Below, in pieces: positions 34,268 through 42,747 of a stretch of 64,000 nt of DNA (the first letter of the stretch is position 1; the number at the start of each line of letters is the position of its first letter). The position numbers and the translations under genes are program-made. The notes under the pieces are model-generated. The model saw only the letters and a program-made list of their open reading frames with translations. It had not been told where the DNA came from and did no database searches. Source of the DNA: Carthagonibacter sp032251515 (lineage in GTDB: Bacteria; Gemmatimonadota; Gemmatimonadetes; Palauibacterales; Palauibacteraceae); NCBI GenBank assembly GCA_032251515.1, contig JAVVDU010000008.1, positions 1 to 64,000 on the forward strand, read 5' to 3'.

Positions 34268-34346
34268 TCCGCCGACCGGAGGCGTACGCTAGCCGCGTGC
34301 CACGAGAGGCACAACCGCTCTGGAAACGCCCCCGCCCCCGTTCCGG

Positions 34347-35531
34347 TCACTCGTAGGCCGGAATTCCCGTGATCGCCTGTCCCAGGATGAGTCCGTGGAT
34401 GTCGTGCGTCCCCTCGTACGTGTACACCGACTCGAGGTTCGCCATGTGGCGCATCGACTGGTACTCGACGAGGATACCGTTCCCGCCGAGCAGCCGCCGC
34501 GCCTCGCGCGCGCACTCGCACGCCATGTTCACGTTGTTCCGCTTGGCCAGCGAGACCTGCTGGGCCGTCGCGGCCCCGGCATCCTTCAGCCGTCCGAGCT
34601 GCAGGGCGAGGAGCTGGGCCTTGGTGATCTCCGTGAGCATGTCGGCCAGGCGCGTCTGCTGGATCTGGGTGGCCGCGATCGGCTTGCCGCCGAACTGGAC
34701 CCGGTTCAGCGCGTAGTCGCGCGCCTCGATGAAGCACGCCATCGCGGCGCCGATCCCGCCCCACGCGATGCCGTAGCGCGCCTGCGTGAGGCACATCAGC
34801 GGGCTCTTGAGCCCGTCCGACGCGGGAAGCAGGTTCGCGTCCGGGACGCGGACGTCCTGCAGCACGAGCTCGCTCGTGTCGGAGGCGAGCAGCGAGAGCT
34901 TTCCCTCCTGGTTCTTCGCCGAGAAGCCCTCCCGGTCCGTCTCGACGATGAACCCGCGGATCGACTTCTGGTCGTCGAGCTCTCCCGTCTTGGCCCAGAT
35001 GATCGCCACGTCGGCCATCGAGCCGCTGGTGATCCACATCTTGGCGCCGTTCAGGACCCACTCGTCGCCGTCCTTCACCGCGCGGGTCAGCATCCCGCCG
35101 GGATTCGACCCGAAGTCGGGCTCGGTCAGGCCGAAGCAGCCGATGACCTCGCCGGTCGCCAGCTTCGGCAGCCACTCGCGGCGCTGCTCCTCGGAGCCGA
35201 AGGCGAAGATCGGGTACATCACGAGCGCGCCCTGCACGGACGCGAAGGAGCGGATCCCCGAGTCGCCGCGCTCGAGCTCCTGCATGATCAGGCCGTAGGC
35301 GACGTTGTTCAGTCCCGCGCAGCCGTACTCCTCTGGGAGGTTCGCCCCGTAGAAGCCCAGTTCGCCCATCCCGGGGATGAGGTCCGTCGGAAACGTGCGG
35401 CCGACGTAATGCTCGTTGATCACGGGCATCACTTCGTCATCCACCCACTCCCGGACCATGTCCCGGACGGCCCGCTCCTCCTCGCTCAGCAGCCCGTCCA
35501 CGCCGTAGAAGTCCACGCCGTCGAATGCCAT
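34347..35531 (-). CDS. acyl-CoA dehydrogenase, glutaryl-CoA dehydrogenase-like
   Basis: 394 residues. FAD-dependent alpha,beta-dehydrogenation of an acyl-CoA. 'CFGLTEPDFGSNPGGM' near 150 and 'MWITSGSMADVAIIWAKT' near 180 form the FAD/substrate region. The catalytic base Glu373 is in 'YTYEGTHDIHG', and the C-terminus 'GQAITGIPAYE' resembles glutaryl-CoA dehydrogenase (lysine/tryptophan breakdown), which also decarboxylates. The exact substrate cannot be proved from sequence alone. The ATG at 35531 gives the usual length. The frame continues upstream without conserved sequence. Confidence 0.85.
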   Translation of the reverse strand: MAFDGVDFYGVDGLLSEEERAVRDMVREWVDDEVMPVINEHYVGRTFPTDLIPGMGELGFYGANLPEEYGCAGLNNVAYGLIMQELERGDSGIRSFASVQGALVMYPIFAFGSEEQRREWLPKLATGEVIGCFGLTEPDFGSNPGGMLTRAVKDGDEWVLNGAKMWITSGSMADVAIIWAKTGELDDQKSIRGFIVETDREGFSAKNQEGKLSLLASDTSELVLQDVRVPDANLLPASDGLKSPLMCLTQARYGIAWGGIGAAMACFIEARDYALNRVQFGGKPIAATQIQQTRLADMLTEITKAQLLALQLGRLKDAGAATAQQVSLAKRNNVNMACECAREARRLLGGNGILVEYQSMRHMANLESVYTYEGTHDIHGLILGQAITGIPAYE

Positions 35532-35599
35532 GTCTTCGTCCGTTCCTGGTTTCGAATTCGTGGGGCGTCCGTCGGCCCCGGGGCGTCGTTCCGCCCGGC

Positions 35600-35935
35600 T
35601 CAGCTCCGGTCGCGGCTGCGGTACCAGCCGCGAACCACCTCGCGGCCGATCCGCATTCCGAGGTAGTACGCCGCGGCGAGCGGGATCGCCCACGCGTACA
35701 CCGGAAAGTAGCCGCGTGTCCCCTCGATGAAGATCCACACGGCGAAGGGGAGAGTCACGAGGGCGGCGATCGCGTGCTGCCCGCGCGCCGCCGCGCTCTC
35801 CAGTGCTCCGTGACACTGCGGGCACCAGCGTCCGTCGTCCAGGGTGGACTCGGGAAACTCGGTCCCGCAGCGCCGGCAGGCCTCGAGCGGCTCCGAGCCG
35901 GGCGCCGCGACCTCGAGCCGTCTACGCGCCGGCAT
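35600..35935 (-). CDS. zinc-ribbon membrane protein
   Basis: About 111 residues from the ATG at 35935 (14-bp overlap with the IDH gene); an ATG at 35956 would add seven residues. The N-terminal zinc ribbon has two CxxC knuckles, 'CRRCGTEFP' and 'WCPQCHG', about 15 residues apart. Two membrane helices follow (about 62-75 and 80-95). No known function; the coupling to IDH may be only operonic. Confidence 0.65.
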   Translation of the reverse strand: MPARRRLEVAAPGSEPLEACRRCGTEFPESTLDDGRWCPQCHGALESAAARGQHAIAALVTLPFAVWIFIEGTRGYFPVYAWAIPLAAAYYLGMRIGREVVRGWYRSRDRS

Positions 35936-36947
35936 CGAGCTTCGCGATGACCGCATCGGCGAACGCCTCCGTTCCGGCGCTTCCTCCGAGGTCGGCCGTC
36001 ACCGTGAGGCTCTCCGTGACCACCGCCGTGAGGGCGCCCCGGATCCGCGATGCGGTCTCCTGCTGGCCCAGGTGCTCGAGCAGCAGGCAGCCGGCGAGAA
36101 GCAGCGCCGAGGGGTTCGCGATGCCGCGCCCGGCGATGTCGGGCGCCGAGCCGTGCACCGCCTCGAAGATGGCCACGTTGCGGCCGATGTTGACGCCCGG
36201 CGCGAACCCGAGCCCGCCCACCAGCCCGGCCGCGAGGTCCGAGAGGATGTCCCCGAACATGTTCTCGGTCACGACGACGTCGAACGGCGAGGGATCGAGC
36301 ACCATCTGCATCGCCGTCGCGTCGACGATCCGGTCCTCGAACTCGATCGCGCCGGCGTAGGTCTTCGCGACTTCGCGGCCCACTTCGAGGAACAGGCCCT
36401 GCGTGTACTTCAGGATGTTCGCCTTGTGCACGAGCGTGACCTTCTTCCGTCCGTGCTCGAGGGCGTACTCGAACGCGTACCGCACGATGCGGTCCGATCC
36501 GTATCGCGTGATGAGCATCACCGACTCGGCCACGGCGCGCGGGTCCTGGTGCATTCCGATGTAGTGCTCGATCCCGGCGTACAGTCCCTCGGTGTTCTCC
36601 CGCACGATGACGAAGTCGATGTCCTCGTAGCGGCCGCCCGGCACGATCGTCCGCGCCGGGCGGACGTTGGCGTACAGGTCGAAATGCTTGCGCAGCGCGA
36701 CGTTGATCGAGCGGAAGCCCGCACCGATCGGCGTGGTGAGCGGGCCCTTGAGGGCGAAGCGGTTCCGCTCGATCGAATCGAGCGTCTCCTGCGGCAACAG
36801 GTCGTGCCCCTGCTCGACCGCCGCCAGCCCGGCCTGCCGCACGTCCCACTCGATCCGGGCGCCCGCGGCCTCGATCACCCGCACGGTGGCATCCGAGATC
36901 GCGGGACCGATCCCGTCGCCGGGAACGAGAGTCACCGTGTGCGTCAC
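35922..36947 (-). CDS. NAD-type isocitrate dehydrogenase family protein
   Basis: 341 residues, beta-decarboxylating dehydrogenase. The GTG at 36947 (AGGAAGGA upstream, 4-bp overlap with the previous gene) gives the family N-terminus 'THTVTLVPGDGIGP'. 'ALKGPLTTPIGAGFRS' near 68 and 'LYANVRPARTI' near 90 resemble NAD-linked isocitrate dehydrogenases. 'VRENTEGLYAGIEHY' near 114 is a substrate loop, and 'VHGSAPDIAGRGIANP' near 265 is the coenzyme site. Isopropylmalate or homoisocitrate as substrate is less likely but possible. It would yield 2-oxoglutarate, the substrate of KorAB at 6-9 kb. Confidence 0.85.
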   Translation of the reverse strand: MTHTVTLVPGDGIGPAISDATVRVIEAAGARIEWDVRQAGLAAVEQGHDLLPQETLDSIERNRFALKGPLTTPIGAGFRSINVALRKHFDLYANVRPARTIVPGGRYEDIDFVIVRENTEGLYAGIEHYIGMHQDPRAVAESVMLITRYGSDRIVRYAFEYALEHGRKKVTLVHKANILKYTQGLFLEVGREVAKTYAGAIEFEDRIVDATAMQMVLDPSPFDVVVTENMFGDILSDLAAGLVGGLGFAPGVNIGRNVAIFEAVHGSAPDIAGRGIANPSALLLAGCLLLEHLGQQETASRIRGALTAVVTESLTVTADLGGSAGTEAFADAVIAKLDAGA

Positions 36948-37468
36948 GAGTCCTTCCTCACGTAGCGGGGGCTGTATTCGTAGTCCACCGTTTCCTCGCC
37001 GTACTCGATGAGCTCCAGGACGTAGCTGGGCCGGTTCGTCCCCTCGAGGCGGGCTCGCCCCGCCAGCGCGATGGCCCTTCGCCAGGTCACGGAATTCAGG
37101 CCGCCCCGTTCCAGGAGCACCCGGGCCACCCGGTGCCCCTGCTCGTCCAGCGTGGTGACCCGGACCCCCCCCACGCCCTCGAACGTCTCGAGCAGGTCGC
37201 GGGTCTGCGGCGAGAACAGGTACACGTAGGGCCCGAACTTCGCCCACACCTGCCCGCCGCGTCGCAGCTGGTCGGCCTCCTGCACCGCGGTCACGTCGAT
37301 CACGTTGCCCGTGAGCTCGGCCCGCACGTCTTCGCCGTACACGCCGCGCAGGTCGTCCGGCGACGGCAGCGCGGGGCCCGGCTCTCCGCCGCCGCACGCG
37401 GCCGTGGCCGCCGCGGCCGCCACGAGCAGGGACAGGATGCGCCGCGCCGGGCGCCACCGGCCGCTCAC
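36944..37468 (-). CDS. lipoprotein of unknown function
   Basis: 174 residues. Lipoprotein signal with acceptor Cys25 in 'ATAACGGG'. The mature part has mixed alpha/beta character: 'LTGNVIDVTAVQEADQLRRG', 'FSPQTRDLLETF', 'WRRAIALAGRARLEGT'. No recognised domain. It overlaps both neighbours by 4 bp (37468/37465 and 36947/36944), so it belongs to the coupled minus-strand operon running from about 40.8 kb to 35.6 kb. Confidence 0.7.
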   Translation of the reverse strand: MSGRWRPARRILSLLVAAAAATAACGGGEPGPALPSPDDLRGVYGEDVRAELTGNVIDVTAVQEADQLRRGGQVWAKFGPYVYLFSPQTRDLLETFEGVGGVRVTTLDEQGHRVARVLLERGGLNSVTWRRAIALAGRARLEGTNRPSYVLELIEYGEETVDYEYSPRYVRKDS

Positions 37469-38208
37469 GAGGGGGCCACCTGGCGCGCGACGCGCGCGGC
37501 GAGGCTCGCCAGCAGGGCCGGCGACCCGGCCGGCGCCGGGTCACCCGCGACCTCGCCGTGCCACAGCACCGCGCTGCGCCGAATGTCGATGAGCGCGAGA
37601 AGCAGGCGGGCCCGCCACGGGGTCTCCCCGTCCGCCTTTCCGTCGCCCTCTCCGTCGCCCTCTCCGTCAGGACCACCCGGACCACCCGCGGCGCCCGCGG
37701 ACGCGGTGTCGCGCTCCAGCCGCAGGCGGACGGGCAGCACCACGTACCGGGTGTCGAACAGCGCCGCCAGCACGCGCAACTCGCCGTGCAGCGGCTCGTA
37801 GAGCTGGTCGCGCCGATCCGGCTCGACCAGCAGACCCTGGTAGGCGAGGTGGCGGGGATCCAGCCGCAGCGTCGGATTGCGCTCCGCGCGGCGCACCACC
37901 GCCTCCGGCAGCGCCCAGCTGCCGGCGCCGCGCCGCTCGCCGAGCGCGAAGGCGAGCTCGGCGTCGAGCGTCCGCAGCAGCTCCTCGCCGGAGACGCCGC
38001 CGCCCGCCGCGGCAACCGCGGCCGCCGGGGACGTCGCCGCCACGGACTGGGCCGGGACGACGACGACCGGCGTGCCGTAGGGAAACCGCGGCATGACCGA
38101 CTCCTGGGCCACGGCGCCGCCCACCGGGACCAGCGCCGCCACGAGCGGCGCGAGGCCCGCGGCGGCGACACCTGCCGCCCGTCTCCTCCGTCCGGATCCG
38201 TTCCTCAA
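37465..38208 (-). CDS. exported protein of unknown function with Gly/Asp/Glu repeat
   Basis: About 247 residues. The TTG at 38208 shares bases with the upstream stop (TTGA) and is followed at once by an Arg-rich signal peptide ending 'LVPVGGAVAQE'. The mature protein is 'FPYGTPVVVVPAQSV...' then a helix-rich body. An acidic-glycine insert (GPDGEGDGEGDGKADGE) is encoded by a 12-bp tandem repeat at about 37635-37670. No family recognised. 'LLLALIDIRRSAVLWHGEV' near the C-terminus resembles the beta strand of lipoproteins that form periplasmic complexes (TolB-N/CsgG-like), but this is weak. Confidence 0.6.
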   Translation of the reverse strand: MRNGSGRRRRAAGVAAAGLAPLVAALVPVGGAVAQESVMPRFPYGTPVVVVPAQSVAATSPAAAVAAAGGGVSGEELLRTLDAELAFALGERRGAGSWALPEAVVRRAERNPTLRLDPRHLAYQGLLVEPDRRDQLYEPLHGELRVLAALFDTRYVVLPVRLRLERDTASAGAAGGPGGPDGEGDGEGDGKADGETPWRARLLLALIDIRRSAVLWHGEVAGDPAPAGSPALLASLAARVARQVAPS

Positions 38209-38972
38209 TCCTCGCCGTTCCCTTCCCGGCCGCGCGCGCCCAGCAGCGACGCCGCGAGGCGCACATCGTTCGTGATGATCCCGTCCACCTGATACTCCGC
38301 GAGACGCCGCAGGGTCGTCGCATCGTCCACCGTCCACACCTGCACGGTGCGCCCAGAGTCGCGGACCCGGGCCACGAAGTCGCGCGTCACGAGCGTCCGT
38401 CCGTCCGCCCGCAGCGGCACCTGAACGACCTCCGGCACCTCGCGCGGCGCCGCCGCCGCCAGCCAGCCCGGTTCGGCGGCGATCCGGGCCGCCTGGGCCA
38501 CCGAGGTGGCCCGGCGGCCCCGGTAGGCCCGGAACGCGTCGCCCTCCGTGTCCTCATCGACGTACAGGATCGTCCGCTCCGTCCGCCGGAAACGCTCGAT
38601 GCAGTGGACCACGTCCCACGCCGCCGCGGGGTCCTTGACGTCGACCGTGATCTCGAGCCCGGGATACCGCGCGAAGACTTCCTCGAGCACCGGGACCCGA
38701 ACCGGACCGGCCGCCCCGGGGGTCCCGGGACCGCCCGCGGACACGTCCGCCGCGCGCACCGCCGCGGTCGTCATGTCGACCACCCGGCCCGGCACCCCGG
38801 CCGTGCGGTCGAGCGTCGGGTCGTGGATCACCAGGAGCGCCCCGTCGGCGCTCCGTCGCACGTCGAGCTCCAGCGCGTCCGCGCCCAGGGCGAGGCCGAG
38901 GTCGAACGCCGGCAACGTGTTCTCCGGCGCCTCCGCGGCCGCTCCGCGGTGCGCCACGATCCGCGGTCTCAC
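38205..38972 (-). CDS. glycerophosphodiester phosphodiesterase
   Basis: 255 residues, no signal peptide from the GTG at 38972 (GGAGG upstream, GTGA overlap with the barrel gene). GDPD TIM-barrel signature 'IVAHRGAAAEAPENTLPAF' near 5, then 'GADALELDVRRSADGALLV' near 30 and 'HDPTLDRTAG' near 50 give the His/Glu/Asp metal and catalytic set. 'QVWTVDDATTLRRL' and 'VDGIITNDV' near the C-terminus are also typical. Hydrolyses glycerophosphodiesters to glycerol-3-phosphate and an alcohol. Confidence 0.9.
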   Translation of the reverse strand: MRPRIVAHRGAAAEAPENTLPAFDLGLALGADALELDVRRSADGALLVIHDPTLDRTAGVPGRVVDMTTAAVRAADVSAGGPGTPGAAGPVRVPVLEEVFARYPGLEITVDVKDPAAAWDVVHCIERFRRTERTILYVDEDTEGDAFRAYRGRRATSVAQAARIAAEPGWLAAAAPREVPEVVQVPLRADGRTLVTRDFVARVRDSGRTVQVWTVDDATTLRRLAEYQVDGIITNDVRLAASLLGARGREGNGED

Positions 38973-39586
38973 CTGTCGCCTCCTCCCCCCAGCCGGTCGA
39001 AGCGGAGCCGCGTGCCGACGTGCAGGGCCGCGTGGGCGACGTCGGAGACGAGGCTCCCGTGCAGCTCGGCGAACAGGCCGATGAACCCTCCCTCGAACGC
39101 CGGGACCTCCAGTCCGGCGAGGCCCTCGAGACCCGGGTGAAAGCCGTCCCGGCCCTCCTGGTCGCCCTCGAAGCCCGCGAAGCGGGCCGACACGACGTGC
39201 GCGCCGGCTCCCAGGCCGGCGTAGGCCGTGGCGCGGCCGAGCGGGAAGGCGCGGCGCAGCGAGATGCTGAACACCGTGTCGTCGACGTCGACGACGCGAC
39301 CATCGGCCAGCTCGTCCTCCGACGTCCAGAAGCGGAACCCGAACCGCAGCGACGCCCCGGACACGAGGAGGTCGGCGACGTCGGCCGCCACGCCGTAGGA
39401 CAGCCCCGCCTCGGCGTCGCGGACCACCACCCCCCCGAGACCGACATCCAGGGAGGCGAACCGGACGTCGCGCCCCCCACCCGTCTCGTCCGCGAGGGCC
39501 TGCGCCGGCGCGGGCCGGGCCGGCAGCGCGGCGAGCCAGAGCGCGGCGAGGGCCGCTTCCCGCGGCCCCCACCGGATTCCGTTCAT
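38969..39586 (-). CDS. outer-membrane beta-barrel protein
   Basis: 205 residues. Signal peptide ending 'RPAPAQALA', then a run of amphipathic strands with Gly and aromatics ('SLRFGFRFWTS', 'AYAGLGAGAHVVSARF', 'GGFIGLFAELHGSL'). The final strand 'HVGTRLRFDRL' is barrel-like. Family unknown. Overlaps the neighbouring genes by 4 bp on each side. Confidence 0.65.
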   Translation of the reverse strand: MNGIRWGPREAALAALWLAALPARPAPAQALADETGGGRDVRFASLDVGLGGVVVRDAEAGLSYGVAADVADLLVSGASLRFGFRFWTSEDELADGRVVDVDDTVFSISLRRAFPLGRATAYAGLGAGAHVVSARFAGFEGDQEGRDGFHPGLEGLAGLEVPAFEGGFIGLFAELHGSLVSDVAHAALHVGTRLRFDRLGGGGDR

Positions 39587-39849
39587 CCGCGCGTCCGGCG
39601 TCCCGCGCGCGGCGCCTCGGCGCCCGCCGTCCGGGGCGCCGCCGACCCCGCGCGGGGAGGCGGCAGGGCTCGCGTGCCGCCCGCCACCGCCAGGACTCCG
39701 ATCACCGCCGCCGCCACGGCCGCCCAGCCGCGCCCCGTCGCCGCGAAGCCGAACGCCGAGAACGCGACGGCTACGCCGGTCAGGACGACCGACAGGGCCA
39801 CCGCGCCCGCCGCGGCCCGGGCGGGCCGCCGGACCCCGTCAGGCGACAT
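39583..39849 (-). CDS. small membrane protein
   Basis: 88 residues from the ATG at 39849, which has GAGGCGG just upstream; an ATG at 39861 would add four residues. Two membrane helices (about 13-36 and 42-58) are followed by a Pro/Arg/Ala-rich tail. Overlaps the nucleotidyltransferase stop and the barrel-gene start, so it is translated as part of the operon. No function assigned. Confidence 0.55.
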   Translation of the reverse strand: MSPDGVRRPARAAAGAVALSVVLTGVAVAFSAFGFAATGRGWAAVAAAVIGVLAVAGGTRALPPPRAGSAAPRTAGAEAPRAGRRTRG

Positions 39850-40825
39850 CCGCCTCGGCATGGTCGCCGAGCGACACGGAGCCGCGCAGGCCGCGCAGGC
39901 GCGCCTCGTCCCCCACCAGGGAGGAGGTCAGCTCGCAATCCTCCACGACGGCCCCGGCGCCGACGATCGTGTCGCGCAACCGGCTGCGGCGCACCACGGC
40001 GCCCGACGCGATGCTGACGTTCGGTCCGAGTGCGACATCCTCGAGCTCGACGTCCTCCGCCACGCACACCGGGTCCTCCACCCGGACGCCGGCGCGCTCC
40101 GGCGGCCGCCGCGCCGCGCCCGCCAGCAGCACCCGGCGGTTCGTGTCGATCAGCGTCTCCCGCTTCCCGCAGTCCCACCACTCCGACACCTCGGCCGTGA
40201 GCAGCCGCGAGCCCCGGTCGATCATGTACTGGAAGGCGTCGGTGAGGAAGTACTCGCCCAGCCGGGTCGGCCCATCCATCACGTGCCGGATTCCCTCGAA
40301 CATCCGCTCCACGTCCCGGATGTAGTACAGGCCGATGTTCGCGAGGCGGGATACGGGCTCGCTCGGCTTCTCCACGATCCGCCGCATGAACCCGTCCTCG
40401 TCCCGCACGATCACGCCGAACCGCTGGTAGTCTTCGACCTCCTTGGCCCACACGATCCCGTCCACGTCCGGACGGCGGCGGATCAGGCCGAGGTCGGCGT
40501 CGAACAGCGTGTCCACGAACACGATGAGCACCGGCCCCGTGACGAAGGGTTCGGCCAGCCCGATCGCGTCGGCCGTGCCGAGCTGCTCCTCCTGCACGAC
40601 GGGCCGGAACCGCAGGCCCGGGTGCGCCTCTGCGAGATGCGCCTCGATCCGGTCGGCCAGGTGACCCGTGATCCCGATGACCTCGTCCACGCCGGCCTCG
40701 CCCAGCCGCTCCAGCACGTGGTCCAGGACCGGCCGGTTCCCGACTCGCAGGAGGGGCTTGGGGCGGGCGTGCGTGTGCGGGCGGAGCCGGGTACCCTTGC
40801 CGGCGAGCGGGAGAATCGCTTGCAT
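39839..40825 (-). CDS. sugar nucleotidyltransferase with left-handed beta-helix tail
   Basis: 328 residues. The N-terminal nucleotidyltransferase carries 'LPLAGKGTRLRPHTHARPKPLL' at the start (pyrophosphorylase G-x-G-T-R-L-R-P and K-P), 'FVDTLFDAD' near 100 and 'VEKPSEP' near 142. The C-terminal hexapeptide/left-handed beta-helix (about 245-328) has V/I-x-x-x-x-G turns ('ALGPNVSIASGAVVR'). The order resembles glucose-1-phosphate thymidylyl-/uridylyl- or mannose-1-phosphate guanylyltransferases. Nucleotide and sugar are not determined. The ATG at 40825 has GAGGGAC upstream. First gene of the long minus operon. Confidence 0.85.
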   Translation of the reverse strand: MQAILPLAGKGTRLRPHTHARPKPLLRVGNRPVLDHVLERLGEAGVDEVIGITGHLADRIEAHLAEAHPGLRFRPVVQEEQLGTADAIGLAEPFVTGPVLIVFVDTLFDADLGLIRRRPDVDGIVWAKEVEDYQRFGVIVRDEDGFMRRIVEKPSEPVSRLANIGLYYIRDVERMFEGIRHVMDGPTRLGEYFLTDAFQYMIDRGSRLLTAEVSEWWDCGKRETLIDTNRRVLLAGAARRPPERAGVRVEDPVCVAEDVELEDVALGPNVSIASGAVVRRSRLRDTIVGAGAVVEDCELTSSLVGDEARLRGLRGSVSLGDHAEADVA

Positions 40826-40957
40826 GCGTCCCTCGCGGACGTTCTGATGCAGATGTAAGGACGGCGGGAACGTACCGGAGCCGCCGGGGAGCGGCAACCG
40901 GTCCCGGACCCGCCGGCGGGCTCACCCTCCAGGCCGGCCGCGCCGGACGGAGACGCG

Positions 40958-41350
40958 ATGCGCGACGGCGGACCCCGGCGGGCGGACGTCCCCCGTACGG
41001 TGATGGACACGCGGCGTGACGAAGGCCTGGAGGGCCGCCTGTACGCCGTGTCCTTCGCCCGCGTGTGGGACGCGCTGGGAGAGGTGATCGGGCGGCGCCC
41101 CGGCTGGACGCTCGTGCACGCGGACGAGGACCTCGGTCTCCTCACGGCCCGCCGCCGCATTCTCCTGCCGGCGCTGACCTCCGACGTCAGCGTGTGGGTC
41201 CGTCTCGACGAGCACGGGCTGACCCGGGTCGACGTCCGCGCTGCCGGGCGGGCACGGCCGGCGGGCCCCGATCGGCAGCGCCGCGCCGTGCACCGCCTTC
41301 TCGCGGCGCTGGACCGCGCCCTCGGTCCCGGGGCCCGCCTCCGCGACTGA
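40958..41350 (+). CDS. DUF1499-like protein
   Basis: 130 residues, soluble. The core 'SFARVWDALGEVIGRRPGW', 'LGLLTARRRILLPALTSDVSVWV' and 'TRVDVRAAGRARPAGPDRQRRAVHRLL' matches the DUF1499 pattern of an alpha/beta roll ending in a helix. Function unknown for the family. It is monocistronic, divergent from the nucleotidyltransferase (132-bp gap), and its stop is only 6 bp from the convergent transporter stop. A CTGAC/GTCAG hairpin covers both stops. Confidence 0.65.
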   Translation: MRDGGPRRADVPRTVMDTRRDEGLEGRLYAVSFARVWDALGEVIGRRPGWTLVHADEDLGLLTARRRILLPALTSDVSVWVRLDEHGLTRVDVRAAGRARPAGPDRQRRAVHRLLAALDRALGPGARLRD

Positions 41351-41356
41351 CCCGCG

Positions 41357-42649
41357 TCAGGCGGCCGTCCGGCCCACCCCGTGTTTCAGGGCGTGGTCGT
41401 ATTCGCTCCGCTCGATCACGGCGGCCGCCGTGAGGTCGCCCGTCACGTTCACGGCGGTGCGGAACATGTCGAGGATCCGGTCGACGCCGAGCACGAGGGC
41501 GATCCCGGCGGCCGGGTCCACGCCGGTGCCCGCGAGGGCCTGCTCGAGGACGACCACCAGGATGATGATGCCCGCCGAGGGGACGCCCGCCGCCCCGATC
41601 GAGGCCAGCGTGGCCGTGAGCACGATCCCGAACTGCGCGGTCAGCGAGATCTCCCCCACCAGCACCTGCGCGATGAACATGGTCGCCACGGCCTGGTAGA
41701 GAGCCGTGCCGTCCATGTTGATCGTGGCGCCCAGCGGCAGCACGAAGCTCGACACCTCCTTCTCGATCCCCAGCTTCTCCTCGGCGACTTCCATGCTCAC
41801 CGGCAGTGTCGCGTTCGAGCTCGAGGTCGAGAACGCGATGAGCTGCGCCTCGCGGATCCGCGCGTAGAAGTCCCGCACCCCGCGCCGGGCGAGGAGGCGC
41901 AGGGCGACCGAATACGTGAACGCCGCGTGCAGAACGAGTCCCAGGAGCACCACCACGCTGTACAGGAGCAGGCTCTGCAGCACGTCCATTCCGAACCGGG
42001 CCACCACCGCCGCGATGAGGGCGAACACGGCGTACGGCGCCAGCTTCATGATCCAGTGGATCATCACCATCGCCGCCTCGTTCACGCCGTCGAAGAAGCC
42101 GACCACGTGCTCCCGCCGCTCGCCCGGAAGGGCCGACACGGCCGCCCCGAAGAAGATCGCGAAGAAGATGATCGGCAGCATGTCGCCGGAGGCGAGCGCC
42201 TCCATCGGGTTGCGGGGAATCATGCCCATCAGGACGTCGATGAGGCGCGGCGCCTCCTGCGCCAGCTCCACGCGGCTCGCGCTCTCCGCCATGTACGCCG
42301 ACCGCAGGCCCTCCAGCGCCGCCGGGTCGATGCGGCTCCCCGGCTCGATGAGGTTCGACAGAACCAGCCCGATGGAGACCGCGATGGCCGTGGTGCAGAG
42401 GTAGTAGACGACCGTCTTGCCGCCGATCCGCCCGAGCTTCGTGATGTCGCCCAGGCTCGCCGTGCCGACCACCAGGCTGGCGAACACGAGCGGCACGACG
42501 ACCATCGTGATGAGGCGGATCCAGCCGGTGCCGACCGGTTCGATGGCCACGAGGACGCGGGTCATGGGATCGAGCCCGGCCAGGTTCGCGACCAGCCCGG
42601 CCACCGCGCCCGCCACCAGCGCGATCGTGATCTTCGTGTAGAGCTGCAT
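41357..42649 (-). CDS. dicarboxylate/amino-acid:cation symporter (DAACS family)
   Basis: 430 residues, inner-membrane carrier of the glutamate/aspartate/dicarboxylate type. Family motifs in order: hairpin-1 'STSSSNATLPVS' near 275, 'LGATINMDGTALYQ' near 307, hairpin-2 'GIGAAGVPSAGIIIL'-like segment near 350, and 'DRILDMFRTAVNVTGD' near 392, which supplies the cation and substrate Asp/Asn residues. Eight membrane helices are evident. The substrate cannot be told apart from sequence. The ATG at 42649 gives the standard N-terminus. Confidence 0.9.
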   Translation of the reverse strand: MQLYTKITIALVAGAVAGLVANLAGLDPMTRVLVAIEPVGTGWIRLITMVVVPLVFASLVVGTASLGDITKLGRIGGKTVVYYLCTTAIAVSIGLVLSNLIEPGSRIDPAALEGLRSAYMAESASRVELAQEAPRLIDVLMGMIPRNPMEALASGDMLPIIFFAIFFGAAVSALPGERREHVVGFFDGVNEAAMVMIHWIMKLAPYAVFALIAAVVARFGMDVLQSLLLYSVVVLLGLVLHAAFTYSVALRLLARRGVRDFYARIREAQLIAFSTSSSNATLPVSMEVAEEKLGIEKEVSSFVLPLGATINMDGTALYQAVATMFIAQVLVGEISLTAQFGIVLTATLASIGAAGVPSAGIIILVVVLEQALAGTGVDPAAGIALVLGVDRILDMFRTAVNVTGDLTAAAVIERSEYDHALKHGVGRTAA

Positions 42650-42747
42650 GGGCCTCCCGTCGGTCCGGGTGGGGGGACACGGGGCGCCAAGTTATGGCGT
42701 CCCCGTGGTCGGTGACAGAGCCGCGCGGCCGGGGTACGTTGTCGCCC

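Noticed and set aside
34347..40825. Horizontal transfer island next to the tRNA-Arg gene
   Set aside because: No integrase, no repeat of the tRNA 3' end was noticed, and base composition and gene content match the rest of the window.
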